64,000 nucleotides of DNA from Kitagawia praeruptora (lineage: Eukaryota > Streptophyta > Magnoliopsida > Apiales > Apiaceae), in the NCBI GenBank assembly GCA_037693485.1, contig JAVIWW010000048.1:124001-188000 (forward strand), given 5' to 3'. Shown here piece after piece: positions 49,160 to 62,800 of the stretch (position 1 is the stretch's first letter; each line of letters begins with the position of its first letter). The position numbers and the translations under genes were made by a program. A model generated the notes under the pieces. It searched no databases, was not told the DNA's origin, and was given only the letters and a program-made list of their open reading frames with translations.

Positions 49160-52100
49160 TGTAAGAACCCAGATTTTTGGGTAGAATTAAAACTTTTATT
49201 ATGCATTGATGTAAGAGTGAACAGTGGTTACAACTACATTGTAATACTGGCTTTAAAGAATGAATAATGACAGGATATATATATTCCAAGGTTATATGGC
49301 CTGAAGGATGTTATTGGATGATAACTTAGATTAGAATAATCTATCTCCTAGAAAGTTAAGATAAGATTCCCTAGAGAGAAATAGATACCCTCATGTCATC
49401 CAAATCAATATCTATTATAAGCCCAGCGGTTCCGTAAAAAGGTTAAGGAACACTCGAAGGTGAACCAGGTTCATTTTCCTAATTATAGGAATTAAATAAA
49501 AATAAGTGATGAATAGTGATTTTGGTGGAATTTGGAATATTATTATAATAATGTTATACCCGGTATTCGGAACGGATTTCTGAGTTCGTATTAGCGATCT
49601 ACGAAGCAAATAAGTGTATGTAAACGTGATCGGATTTCAGAAAATCCAAAATTTATTTTTAAGGAAAATCTGATCGAGCAGTAAAGAGCATATTAATGCG
49701 GACAAGATAAGAGAATTATTATGTCATGGAATTAAGGATTTTATTTAATTATGATTTGAGAAATTAGAATGAAAATCCTCGAGTTAGAATGATAAGCGTT
49801 TTAGAAATCGCTAGAACTTTATAACGAGATTAAGCGATAAAGCGAACACGAAATGAATTACGGATTAAATATATAATGAGATGAGAAACACCACATGATC
49901 ATCTAGGGTTTACTAATATTAGATTGGTGGAAAAGAAATGAGAAAAGAAAAGAAAAAGAAAAGTGATGAGGTGTGTGATTAAGAAGTAAACAACAAGGCA
50001 ACATGTCATCTCTTTTCTCCCACTCACCAAGGCTACTTGACACTTGTAATTGGAGTGTAAGTGCAGCTATAATACATCAAAATATCCAACAAATTTCACT
50101 TTACCACTAATCAAAAAGAGAGAAAAGAGAGAAAAGCCAAAAAGGAAGTCACCACCACCACCATTCTTCCATTCGGCCTTCACAATAATTCCAAAATCAA
50201 AACCCCTCTTCCCACCATCTTTTGATCTTGCAAAAATTATGGTGAGTCTTACATTTCCTAAAAGTGATCCCATAAAAATTTCAAAGCCAATCTCACTTGT
50301 TTCCATTTTCAATTAATTCATCAAAGCCTAGGGTGAATAGTGATTTTCAAGAACAAAACTTTTGGATCTTGATTTTGGTTGATGATCCAAGCTTCATGGA
50401 GGCTATACAAGGACCATACAAGGCTTAGTAAGGCTATGTCACTCTCTAAGGAAGGTATAACCTCTTGAAACCCTAACTCTTGTTTGAGATTTAAGAATGC
50501 TTATGATGGATATAGCTTAGTTATGGTTATAAGCATGATTATAAGCATGATTATGGTTTGGTTTCAGTAAATGTTAAAAATAGTTTAGATGAACGGAAAG
50601 GCATTGCTTGGCCTCAGTTCATGGTTATATATCATGTATATGTTGGTTGGAGTGGATACCATGATTATTGGAAGGTTTGGAATTTAGAAATATTCGATTT
50701 ATAGCCGTCGTAATGCCGAAATTTCGTTAACCTTAAGAACACGAGTTTGACAGTAGGTATAATTCACTGATTTGCTTCGATTTCTTCCATGATAAGATAG
50801 ATTATGTTATAAGCTTCGTTTTGATAATAAGATCGTATGAAATGGACTTACGGTTTAGGAGTTATGATTAAATTCGTAAAAGAGGTTTGAAACCGTAATC
50901 GAAAGTTCGTAACTGAAATTGGAATCCCTTAACATGACTAAGTCAGTGACGAATCATGGTAATTAAATATTAGAGGTCATAAGGAAGGCGTGAGAGAAAA
51001 CCACAAGTAAAATGGATCGTTTTCCGATTTTATAAAAATATTCGAATCGAGGATAAGTGCGAAGAAACCACTTTTCGGAGGTAACATTATTCATTAAAAC
51101 CTCCTGCCCAGTTTTGGCAAAATCCCGAAAAATTAATCTTCTGATCTAAGTCCAATTTTGAGTTAGCTACCTTCTAGACATTCTCTAGATCATGTACGCG
51201 AAAACGGTGCGTCATTTGAGTTAACGGTTACCGAGTTATGAACATTTTAGTGAAAGAGGTGTGAATAGTAAAGATCCGTAGTCGACTGAACTTCAAAAAT
51301 ACATTTCACCTATTTAGACTCGTGGCTTCGAATTGGAAATTTTATGATAAATATTACAAATACCAAAGATGATTTTATAAGTGGTTTCGTAATTAAATAC
51401 GTTTCCAGTGATTTATTAAAAGTATTGAAGTACGAGTCTCGAAATAGTGATTCTCAGAAAAGTCAACCCTAGGGGTACTACCTTGGCCACCCTTTTTGGC
51501 TAAGTTAAAAAGGGAATTTCGAGTCGACTAAAACACGAAACTTGTTAAGAATTATCAAGACCACATATTGGTGCAAAGAACGAGGTTATAATTGATTAAG
51601 TAAGATATACGAAAAATCTGACATTAAGGGTGGGTTCGAGGTGTGTTTTGGACTGAACTTACATGACTTAAGTTAAGTTACACTTAACCTTCGAAATGTT
51701 AAGTGATTGACCTTGGTTATTGTGACTATTTATAGATCACTGGATTGACACGAGGCACACTACCCCTACAGGATTACCAGGCAAGTTTCCAATACTTGGA
51801 ACTGTTGTTGTGATAGTATATATGATGATTGTTTTATACATATGCCATAGCATGCATGCCTACTTTCAAGTTAATATTGAATTACTTGTTCCCTGAATTG
51901 ATATCGGCTTATAGACTATATATGAAATATCAGTTATAAGCCGGATTGTTTGGTTAAGACCCTTAGCGAAGGGCGTATGATATTCATACCTCAAATATAG
52001 ACCGGGAGTCGATATTTTGTAATATATATATAGTCGTGGAAACCCGGAGGGATCCCAGCGACAAATTTATTATTTCGAGGATTTTTATTCGATTACGAAT

Positions 52101-54217
52101 CTTTCGAGGAACGTTATTTGAGTATTACCTCAGTGAAGGAATATTTAATGAATATTATTTTAATATTCATTTAGAATGTCATTTATTTAATGAATATTAT
52201 TTTGATCATTCATTGCAGTTATTTAGTTAATGAATATTATTTTGAATATTCATTAGAGTTATTTGGTGGACGAATATCATTCCCAAAAATTCATTTGGCT
52301 TACTTATTATTATTTGGAATATTCATTTGATCTTTATTTATTTAATGAATATTACTTTCGAATATTCATTTAAGGTTTGATTTACTTAATGAATATTATT
52401 TAAAATATTCATGGGAAGTTCTATTTACTCAAGGAATATTACTTCGAATATTCCTTTAAAGTTTTGATTACTAAATGAATATTATTCTGATATTCATTTA
52501 GAATATTATTTGTTTAATGAATATTATTTGGATATTCATTTGGAATGTTATTTGTTAAATGAATATTATTTTCAAATATTCATTTAAGGTTTGATTTATT
52601 CAGTAAATATTATTTTAAATATTTATTTAAGTTTAATTATTCAATGAATATTATTTTAAATATTCATTTAAAAAGAGGTTTATTTAATAAATAATTCTAT
52701 ATATTCTTTCGAGGATTACTTACGAGTAATATTATGATTTAAAAATAGTCCTTAATTATTATTGATTTAATAAATATTCTTGGAATATTTATGTAAATTC
52801 TTTTAAATTCTCTTTATAATGATTTACATCATACAAAGATTATCTTTTACCTTCAGATATGGTGTAAAATATTTCGGAATATCTTATGACTATTTATATC
52901 AAGGGGAGGTTCCTAAACTTTAATTTCATTTAAATCTATCTTAAAGAAGATTTAAATACTCGCTCAACTTCCAAACGTATATAAGGGGACCTCACTTGAG
53001 CGATGTTATTTATTGGACTACCCGGTCCTATACTTGATAAAACTATCTTGTCACTCACATCTTGATTCTTTCAAGTATCGATATGAGTCTTTTGGTTACC
53101 TCCTCAACGCTCGAGGGGTATGATTGATGTAACAAGTTTATATCCATTAACAAGCATCAGCTTGGGAAATATTGGTGAATTTTTCCTTTCCAATTAGATA
53201 CGACTACTTTGTGGAGTCCTATCAACAAGTGTTACACTTGGGGAAAAGGGGAACGAACTTTACGTTTCAGAGTCATGGATGATATTCGAACTAGGAGACG
53301 CGTAAGTGGCCGAGTGGCGCCGGTCCAGCAATAGCCCAACCGTTGGCTGAGGAGTTCCAGAGGGCGGTAGATAAATAATTCCGTCGGAGCTACCTTCTAC
53401 ATGTAGAGAACGACTGATGAGATGCATGACATACGACTGATCATCGTAAACGTCAGGGCATCTGGCGCGGCAATGCTCCCGTATTAGTTCATCTTCTAAA
53501 AGTAAGAAATTTCTGCAACACTGTTGGTGTTGGCAAGGTGAAAAAGTGTTGAAACCGGAATTGCAATATTTTTCCTGCAAGTTCCTCTTTTATGATAATT
53601 GAGAATATCTTGCTTATCTTTTGCATAGCAGATATTTATTCAAAACAAATATATTTTTGAGTTACCTTGTAACTTCATCTCATACCTTATATTGGTACTA
53701 CATCGTTAATGCATGGCATATGGTTTCAAAGATATTTTGGACTGTTATATATTATCACTGTTCAATTATATTTCTGGTGGGCTATTGCTCACCCTTGCTT
53801 TATTTATTTATATCACAACAACAGCTAGATCAGATGGCCGCGCAAGGCGCACACAGCGTAAGCAGGTGTCAACCGTCAGAGGTTTACCGCTAAGGTCTTG
53901 GCTACCTTTGTTGAGGATGCAACTACTGGTAGGCTAGTTGTTAGCAATTGAGCCTCAAATGTATTTATATTATGGTATCTATTAATGGATGGCAAAGAGT
54001 ATGTAATTGTACAATTGTAATTCTTTGGGTTGTAAGAACTCAAACTTGTGATTAATAATATTGTTGGTTACTCTGATTTCATCTCTGGGACTATAACGGG
54101 TGTGTTTTATGTTGTTGTTTTGGGTCACAAGGTTGTAATTTAAATTATGTTGGTTTTGTGGTTGGATATTGAGACCGTAACGACCAGATCCCTGACCCTG
54201 GATCTGGGGGTGTTACA
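49160..54217 (+). repeat. Z 3' LTR (5058 bp)
   Basis: The partner of 38623-43689. It ends GGGTGTTACA and is immediately followed by GTAAC and the tail of Y's LTR, which gives a superficial 41-bp tandem repeat at 54177-54258. The TATA-like element is at 52978-52986 and the palindrome array at 52128-52710. Confidence 0.97.
53260..53580 (-). other. LTR-borne antisense open frame (106 codons), Z 3' LTR
   Basis: Its translation is identical to the frame at 42732-43052. Confidence 0.3.
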
Positions 54218-54222
54218 GTAAC
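54218..54222. repeat. Z target-site duplication, right copy (GTAAC)
   Basis: The second copy of the 5-bp duplication, belonging to Y's LTR sequence. Confidence 0.95.
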
Positions 54223-54258
54223 GACCAGATCCCTGACCCTGGATCTGGGGGTGTTACA
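54223..54258 (+). repeat. Y 5' LTR, last 36 bp
   Basis: GACCAGATCC ... GGGTGTTACA completes Y's 5' LTR. It contains CAGATCC/GGATCTG, a 7-bp stem with an 8-nt loop near the integrase end. Confidence 0.95.
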
Positions 54259-54262
54259 GAAA

Positions 54263-54273
54263 TGGTATCAGAG
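54263..54273 (+). other. Y primer binding site (tRNA-iMet type)
   Basis: TGGTATCAGAG, four bases after the LTR end. Confidence 0.88.
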
Positions 54274-55749
54274 AGAGCATTATATATCCCAGAGATGATG
54301 CGACGTTAAAACAATAATTTCATTAAGATAATAAGAACTCTTGCCAAGTTCATAGTCGGACTACATAATGTAGTATTGACATATAAAACCCTTATGGGAA
54401 CCCTAAAGTATCATGATAGTAACTTAGCTCGTTCTTGTATCGACTAGTAAGGCGACAGACCTTGGGGATTACGAGCAGTAACATAATGATGCTTGTTTTG
54501 ATGTTGAAGATCGGATGGTGGATTCGATAGAGTACCCTACTGAGGACCCGGAAGAGGTTCCAGTGGAGAGGGAGAATCCTGTTAGAGACAGGGAAGTTTA
54601 CCTTGAGGAGATGAGGGCTGCAGCCAGAGAGACTGTAAGAGTTAAGGTATAGTGCTCAGAGAAGTGAGCGTAAAGAACTGAGATATTATTAAATGAACTA
54701 AAGATGAGTATTGGATTCATAGCTGGACTGCCGGATGAAGTACCAGCAAGTAAGATGGATTTGAGGAATTACTTGAGATCTTATATGGGGTTAGATAAGG
54801 ATCCTTAGAGACTTTCAGAATAATGAGAAAGGAGTTAGAATGAGGCCTGGTTATCAAAGTCATCGATATAGGACGAAGAGCAGAGTCCCAGAAACAATTA
54901 AGATAGAGGCAAGAAGTGTCATATCATTTGATAAATGGGTTAAGTTTGAATATTATCAAATAGTAATTCGCCATGAGAAGGCAGGTTTCATAGGTTACAA
55001 TTTATAAAGTCAAACTGAGATTGGTAAGGTGGTGTGGTGCAGAGAAATGTCCATCTTATGAATAGATCAACTTAGAAAATAAAGACATTGGAAGGCGATG
55101 GTATGATTGAATAAAGTATATAAGGAAGTAGTAAGCGAGACAATGATCTCAGAACCTACAAGACTAAAAGACCAGTGAGTCTGTGATAAATTAGTAATAA
55201 GGCTATCATCAGGAACCAATTATAAGTTTAGTGCAATTCAGTGAAATGATGAACCAGAAACATTAGATGCATGTGATTCAGAAGAATATTAAATTCTTTC
55301 TTTTCCTTGAATGGATTATGGTAGTTACCTTAAGTTTATGCTGACACTGAATCATAAATGGATTAGGCAAGGCGATCAATGGTTGAGATGTAATTGAGAA
55401 TGCTTTTAGATGCAACCTGAAAGAACAGGTGTAGGACATGTTCTCGAAATAAGAGTTTTGGCAAAATGAAGTCCAGCAATAGGACACATGATTGATAAGA
55501 GTAGTGTTGGTCGGCCCTACCAAGTTAAAGACAGTTTCAAATAGAGATTGGCCAACCACACTGGCAAAGGTAAGAAATTTCATAAGATTCACAAAGTATT
55601 ACCAGAGAATTGCTCAGGACTTTACAGAAAGTGCAGTCTCGTAAATCGACTTATTGTAAGACTAAAAGTTTGAATGGACAAGATAAACGTGAGAAGATCT
55701 TCCTGGAGCTAAAGATGAAGTCGGTGACGACCAGGGTTGGCGTTACCTA

Positions 55750-55962
55750 ATGGAAGAAGGAAACTTTGGGATATATTATGATACAACTCATACATGTATA
55801 GGTTCTGTGCTTATGCAGCACGACAACGTAATTTCGAATACATTTAGACAGCGCAGTTCATCGGATTCGGATGGCCTTGGTAGTGCCAATGTTGAGGAAC
55901 GACTAACCCCGACGGTAGTGTTCCTTCTGAGACTAGTTGTTAAGAAGACTGGTATTTGGTAG
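55750..55962 (+). pseudogene. RNase H fragment of Y pol (broken)
   Basis: A 70-residue frame with GIYYDTTHTCIGSVLMQHDN. This resembles the first strand of a Ty3/gypsy RNase H (D-A-S ... G-x-V-L-M-Q), with the Ala and Ser after the catalytic Asp both replaced. The rest does not resemble the enzyme. The upstream continuation (about 55680-55750) lies in another frame. Confidence 0.55.
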
Positions 55963-58900
55963 TATCGACTAATAGGACGAATATGTAGCGGGAAGATGTG
56001 GCATGTTACTAGTGGGTGAATAGATTAACTGAAATTTTCCCAAATTCTGGAAAGGAATTCAACGAATTTTGGCAAACCTTGTCTTTCTGATTATCAAAAG
56101 ACGTCATTGAAGAGAGTGGAAACTGGAGCGAACCCTGTGGATTGGGTAAAGTAGCCGCTATACAGGTGGGTAGACATACCCCGATTATTACAGTTGAATG
56201 TAGGGATAAAATTATGAAGTTGAATGTAATTGAGAAACAAGCCGGACTGAGAAATTCCGGGATTGACTTAAATGAAAAGGTTGTTATGCCAGAAGTGTTA
56301 AGCTTTTGTGGTACGTGGAATTGATAAGAGAAGTTGAAATGATAGAAATAAAGGAAAGGTGACCGGAGACGGTACCGAGAAGTCAAGTGAGACTTATATG
56401 GAGTAAAATTTTGAAAAGATCAAAAGGTATCAAAGTAGAAGGCACTATGCCAGCAATTGCTAGAAAAGTAATGCTATTAGCCGACCCCTAAACTCACATA
56501 TTTTAGCATGGCCATTGGGGCCAAGTCACTAAGGATTATCAAGTGACTGAATCAACAATGTAAGGACCAAGCGGGGTGCTTCTAATCAAGTGCCAACCGC
56601 GAGGGCTTTTGATATAAAATGAATTGAGTTACAGGATGATGGATTTATATATATACCATGGACGTATCGGGATTGAGGGTAGTGACCACTGAAAAGTTAC
56701 GAAAATTACCAAAGTTAGTGCACTGTGATGCATAAATGTTATCTGAAGCTTAGTGTCCTCAAAAAGAGCATTAGGCATTAAGAGATTCACGTTGAACACG
56801 ACCAATATCTTCCAGAACATCCTTGCTACCATTACCAAGTTCTGTAAGAAAGAGCAGATAGACATGGGTTGTCTTTTGGAAGGTCATATAGACTAACATT
56901 CGTTGGAAAGAAGAGGTTAGCATTAGTCTACCTATAGACTATCAAGATGAGAATGATTAAGAGAGACCCTTATTAAGGATATATGATTGAATTGCCAAGT
57001 ACAGGATATAAGTATTCCTTGAAACTAGAATTGAGCATAGAATGTCCATATATTAGGACGAACCCTGGGGGATGCACAAAGGATAGCATCACCCCTAACA
57101 ATAGACATTGTGAAATCAGATGATATAAATGAATAGACCAAGGTGTCAATAACCTATAAGGGATTTGTGGAAAGGAGTCTCGAAAAGTACATAGACAGAA
57201 TCGTTATAGAATTGGTTAATGATGTTTGATATACCCTGTACCCAGAAGATATAGGATGAATGATGAGGATGACCTAAGGAACCCTATAAGGGAAGAGGTA
57301 ATGTTCTGAACTTCAGAAAGGGAATTTTGGTAAGGAATGTATGACATAGTAACAATACGGCCAGAAGAATTAGGTGTGAAACCATGAGAAAGTATGGATT
57401 GAACCAATAAGGTTGAGATTATCCTAAAACAAGAAGGGATTTAAGTAAGGAAATATCCTAGGTATGATTGGGAGTACCGGTAGTAAAGTTCACACTAGAA
57501 AGGTGGAAGCAATGACTTTTGGAAAAGACTGATAGATGTTTTCTCTCATTCAGCAGAATTTAAGGGAGAATGCTTCCACCCTGAGTTGGAATAGATCCAG
57601 AAAACATGGATCTCAAGAAATTATTATAATCAGGAAAGGCCAACGAGGTGGCCGACACTTTAAGTATAGGGGAGTAAGTATAAATGCTCATACCAAAGAA
57701 ATAGAATGATAATGTAAGGACCTCGATGGTCATAATGTGGTAGAGGAAGTTACATCCCGTCTAATGATTGTGTCAGGATCAACTATAGGAATAGTTTAAG
57801 TAAAGATTCGGTTCCTGATGTTGCCAGTAGCACATCATCGACATTATGAGGCTCTACGACAAGCCAGACCAAATTCCCCAAGAGACTCGCCTTTTCTTTG
57901 GAAAGAGAGAGGGGAGGTTAAGTAACAATAAATTGGTAGTAAATGACCAGAAATAGAGAGGGTACAAATACTGATAAGCCAAATGGCACGATGATGAATG
58001 ACAAGCAAGTTTATGTTGGTATATTTCTGTGCAAACAAGATAGAGAATTATGAGGTTGGCAAGCGATTAAGCAAACCGCTAAGCTTTTAGTCTTCTACCG
58101 GAGTTATATGATTAATAATCTCACCAGCCTGTTCCAGCTGCGATGCTGGAAGCTTTCCTGCAATTTTATCTGCTTCATGTAATATCTACGTAAAGTTCAG
58201 GAAGCATTCCCTATGGATAGGGAATAGTGATTATTTTGTTTTCCTAGAGGATCCTGAATTGACAATTATGAAACCCGTACGTTTAGTTATTCAATCACTG
58301 CGTAAACGATAAGCGATGGTGATCCTTCTGAGAAATTAGGTGGTAACGACTGTGGAAATGTCGAATTAAATCTAAGTTAGAGAAATCATCCAGGTTTATT
58401 TCGGATGGTGTAATTTCTGGAACGACGGGATATTTGAAATGAAGAATTAGGTTAGGATGGTTCATAAATGATTATGGTAGAAATAAAAACAAGAGACTGA
58501 TATAGATGGAAATAGAATTGGGAATTAATAAGAGAGTCAGATAGGCGGACTCATGAGAATCCCCAGTAATGAAGCGAGAAAAGTATGGAATTGGCAAGGT
58601 AAGGGTATTGACCAAAACAGAAAGTTGGAATTAGGAACATAAATGACATACAAATTGACTCCTTTTAAGTTTGGAAAATCCGAGGAAATATGGAATAGTT
58701 TGATTGAGTAATAAAAGAGACTCATGGAATGAGAAAGTGAAATCTAGATGGTTGAACAAAGGAAAGTTTGACCACAAACGTGCCACGTATATTGAATAAA
58801 GGTAACACGCGTTCCCCTAATAAGGTGACGGTGGAGTTCAATAACAGAAGTGAATGAGAACTAGATAATAAGATGGATGTGATTGATAAAGAAAAGAATG

Positions 58901-59370
58901 GGAAATAATTATGGAATGTGAAGCAAGAAATGTTATGAATGGATTGATGAATGGGTTTTTCCTAACGAGCACTCGGGATGACAACCTGATAGTGTTAGAA
59001 TTATGAGTATGAAAGAGCCAGTGTCGGGGCGTGAAATGCCAGTAATAAAAATGTCAAGCGAGAAATCCATGATTTTAACCTGAGAGGTTGAAGGATTTTC
59101 CAAAAGTAGTTGATGCTAATATCAAGCAGGAGTATAGGTCCATAGAATGATGGACAGAATAACAGGGACATGTGATATGTGAGATTACGAAAAAGTGGAA
59201 TTTGATACGAATATGATTATTTCTCTTCCCTAATAAACCTCTATAGTTCAGAGGTAAATTCTAAGTATGATATTTTGACAATCATGAAAACTTTCATATA
59301 TGATTCTTTGAAATTCGTTCTTTTCTTCTCCCTTATATATCTTCTTCTAAATTGAGAAGAACAACCCTTT

Positions 59371-59384
59371 AAGGAGGGGAGGTA
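59371..59384 (+). other. Second polypurine-tract-like sequence in Y
   Basis: AAGGAGGGGAGGTA, about 510 bp before the terminal PPT. Confidence 0.6.
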
Positions 59385-59859
59385 ATACTACGTGACTCTC
59401 TGTCTGTGTGATAGGAGTCTAAGTGGAATGCCATTAATTGTTTAATTGCTTGTCAAGTACTAAAGGCTGGCCCCCTTCTGTACTAGCTATGCAATATAAC
59501 AAATGTTCATTGATCACAGTGATTTCTCGATAAATTTTTCCACCTAAATATATATTCATCGAGATTGCGAAGATTAAAGCGATCAGGAATTGCAAAATTA
59601 CGAGTGAGGTTATCTCCGGAATTCGTAGCGCGTTAGTGATACCGAAGTCACTGCACGTACCAATAAGGTTAATAGTGTAAGACCGGACAAGAGCGTATAT
59701 CGGATAATGTGTATGCGAAAGTATCAAAGAATTGGTAGAACGGATAAAGGGTGTGTTGAAACACCAGTATTATGTGCTTTAGAAAGACTGGAATGTGTAA
59801 GGATCGACCAGAGAATTGGAAAGCGAAATAACCAACAAGTAACCAATTGTCTTCTACTT

Positions 59860-59876
59860 GATTCCGGGACGGAATC
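59860..59876 (+). other. PPT-adjacent inverted repeat in Y
   Basis: A GATTCCG/CGGAATC stem with loop GGA. Confidence 0.7.
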
Positions 59877-59881
59877 CTTTT

Positions 59882-59894
59882 AAGGAGGGGAGAC
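59882..59894 (+). other. Y polypurine tract
   Basis: AAGGAGGGGAGAC, abutting the 3' LTR. Confidence 0.85.
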
Positions 59895-62800
59895 TGTAAG
59901 AACCCAGATTTTTGGGTAGAATTAAAACTTTTATTATGTAATAATATGGGAATGAATAGTGGTTATGGCTGCGATGTAACGACTGTCTATTTAATGAATG
60001 GAATGGATTTGGATTCAATTGTTATATGTCATGCAGAATACCTTTGGTTGATAACTTAGATTAGAATAATCTATCTCCTAGAAAGTTAAGATAAGATTCC
60101 CTAGAGAGAAATAGATACCCTCATGTCATCCAAATCAATATCTATTATAAGCCCAGCGGTTCCGTAAAAAGGTTAAGGAACACTCGAGGGTGAACCAGGT
60201 TCATTTTCCTAATTATAGGAATTAAATAAAAATAAGTGATGAATAGTGATTTTGGTGGAATTTGGAATATTATTATAATAATGTTATACCCGGTATTCGG
60301 AACGGATTTCTGAGTTCGTATTAGTGATCCAGGAGGAAAATAAGTGTATGTAAAAGCTGTCGGATTCAGAAAAAGAGCACTTTTATTTTCTCCGAGATTT
60401 CCCTGGACACTGCAAGACTTAAGGATTTATAAAAGGGAATTAAGAAATTTAAATTCGAGGAGTATTAAGAATGATGAGGAATAGTATTAGAATTATTAAG
60501 AAGGTTTTCGGTAAAACCCTAACTAGAAACGAATGAGTTATTCCCTCGAACGATCAACGAATTAAGCAATAAACGAACAAAGAATCAAGCAGAGGGAGCA
60601 AGAGTCTTGTGCAAGCCACTAGAAAATATCTAGTAACTACTTAGTTACATAAGTGACTAGCATGGTTAAAGATTAACTAGCACTTAGCAAAGATCAACCA
60701 TTAGTTACATGAAAACCACCACAATCTCAACACTTGTCTTGCAAAACACATCACCTAGTGCATCATCACTTTATTAAAGCAACCAAGGATGAGATATTAT
60801 GTTAAACATATCACTTTATGCATTATTCTAGCAAACCAACACAAAAAATATCCAAACTCTCCAAGAACTCTCCCATTCGGCTTTCTTGTTAATTCAAGAA
60901 CCAAAATCCCACTTCCAACCATTGTTTGATCTTGAAACTTTTTATGTGAGTCCTATAAATCATAAAAATGATCTCCTCAAAATCCTAGCTTCAATCTCCT
61001 TTGTTTCCATTTTCAAAAAAATCATTAAAGATGAGGGTGAATAGTGATTTTCAAGAACAAATTCTTGGATCTTGATTTTTTGGATGATCTAAGCTTGGTT
61101 AAGGGTATACAAGGACTATACAAGGCTTAGCAAGGTCTCACACACATCATGGAAGGTATATATCACCAAAACCCTAGCTTGTAATTTGAGTTTTAATGGA
61201 GTTTTAGATGAGATTTGATGATGATGTTAGTATAAGCATGTTTACATGATCATGTAGTTGTTCTTAGTAGTTATTTAGTCATGATTCAAGTCCTTGATGA
61301 TTTTGAGGTTAAGACCAGTGGTGCTAGGACTTGTGGATATGAGAATCATGTTTATGAGTTGTGTTGATGCCCGGTGTGGCTTGGTTTTAGTGTTACGATT
61401 AGTAGAACGTTCGATTTATAGCCGTCGTAATGCCCGATTTTCATTAACACTAAGAACTCGAACTGGACAGTAGCCATAACTCTCTGTTCTTGGCAAGATA
61501 ATGAACCCTACTGCTAGATTTTTGAACATAGATCACTTTGGCGAAAGAATCGAAGCATTTCAATTTACGGTTTAGGAGTTATGATTAAATTCGTAAAAGT
61601 GGTTCGAAACCGTAAACGAAAGTTCGTAATTGAAATTGATTCCCTTAAATGTTGTTTAATCAGTGACGAATCTTATTAATTAAATATTAGAGGTAAAAAG
61701 GAAGGTGTGGGAGAAAACCACATGTCGAATGGATCGTTTTCCGATTTTATAAAAATGTTTGAATCGAGGTTAAACGCGAACGAACCCCTTAAAAGTATGA
61801 CTTTGGTTATAACTTAGAAAACGGGCGATAGAACTCGAGGTATAATCTTGATTCGTAAACGACCGACCTTAGAACTTGTACGACTTAAGTATATACCAAG
61901 TATAAGCATGATGACATGTCTTGATAACGAACGAATGTCGGATCGTATCGGTGATAAAAAGAGTTACACTAAAAGAGACGTAACGAGATAACTCGAAAAC
62001 ATGTTTCGATTTAAGTGGAGTTTATACTTAGCCTTTTAATAAGCGTTAAGTGGTTAATCTTAAATATTCTGATTGTTTATAGATTGTCGAGCTGACCCGG
62101 GACACATTACCCCTACCCGCACTCGATTCTCAGGCAAGTTTCCAATACTTGGAACTGTTGTTGTGATAATATATATATGATGATTGTTGTATACATATGC
62201 CATAGCATGCATGTCTACTTTCAAGTTATATTGCAATACTTGTTCCCTGAATTGATATTGGCTTATAGACTAGATACGATATATCAGTATAAGCCGGACT
62301 TTTGGTTAAGACCCTTAGTGAAGGGCATGTGATATTCATTCTTTAAATATAGACCGGGAGTCGGTATTTTGAGATATAGATGTAGTCTTGGAAACCCGGA
62401 GGGATTCCAGCGACAGATTAGTATTCCGTTTGAGGAATGTTATTATTAAACATTAATTATATTTCCATAACGTATTATTTACTTGGAAATCTTTCGAGAA
62501 ATGTTATTTGAGTATTATCTCAGTCGAGAGATATAAAATGAAAATTATTTCGAATATTCATTTAGAGTTTGATTATTTCATGAATATTATTTCAAGATTC
62601 ATTTAGAATATTGTTTATTAAATGAATATTACTTTCAAATATTCATTTAAGGTTTTATCTATTCAATGAATATTACTTTAAGATATTTCTTTGAAATTCT
62701 AATTACTTAAGGAACATTATTTCAAATATTCCTTGAGAGTACTATTTACTAAATGAATATAATTTGGATATTCATTTAGAATAGTATTTATTAAATGAAT

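Larger units (their letters stand above)
38623..54217 (+). mobile_element. LTR retrotransposon Z (complete, plus strand), nested in Y's 5' LTR
   Basis: 15595 bp in all: 5' LTR 38623-43689 (5067 bp), internal 43690-49159 (5470 bp), 3' LTR 49160-54217 (5058 bp), flanked by GTAAC. The LTRs differ by one 9-bp indel, which accounts for the length difference exactly, and by at least three substitutions (near 38957, 39657 and 40234). It is the youngest insertion visible. The internal region has no working gag-pol. Confidence 0.97.
54259..59894 (+). mobile_element. Y internal region, degenerate, no intact gag-pol
   Basis: 5636 bp, collinear with Z's internal region at high similarity and sharing most of its stops and frameshifts. 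It retains the stretch around 56591-56764 that Z lacks. The longest sense frame with any resemblance to a protein is the RNase H scrap at 55750-55962. Reverse-strand frames here are antisense and not supported. Confidence 0.85.

Noticed and set aside
54177..54258. Apparent 41-bp tandem repeat of an LTR end
   Set aside because: Explained by Z inserting near the end of Y's LTR: one copy ends Z's 3' LTR, the other is Y's LTR tail plus the GTAAC duplication.
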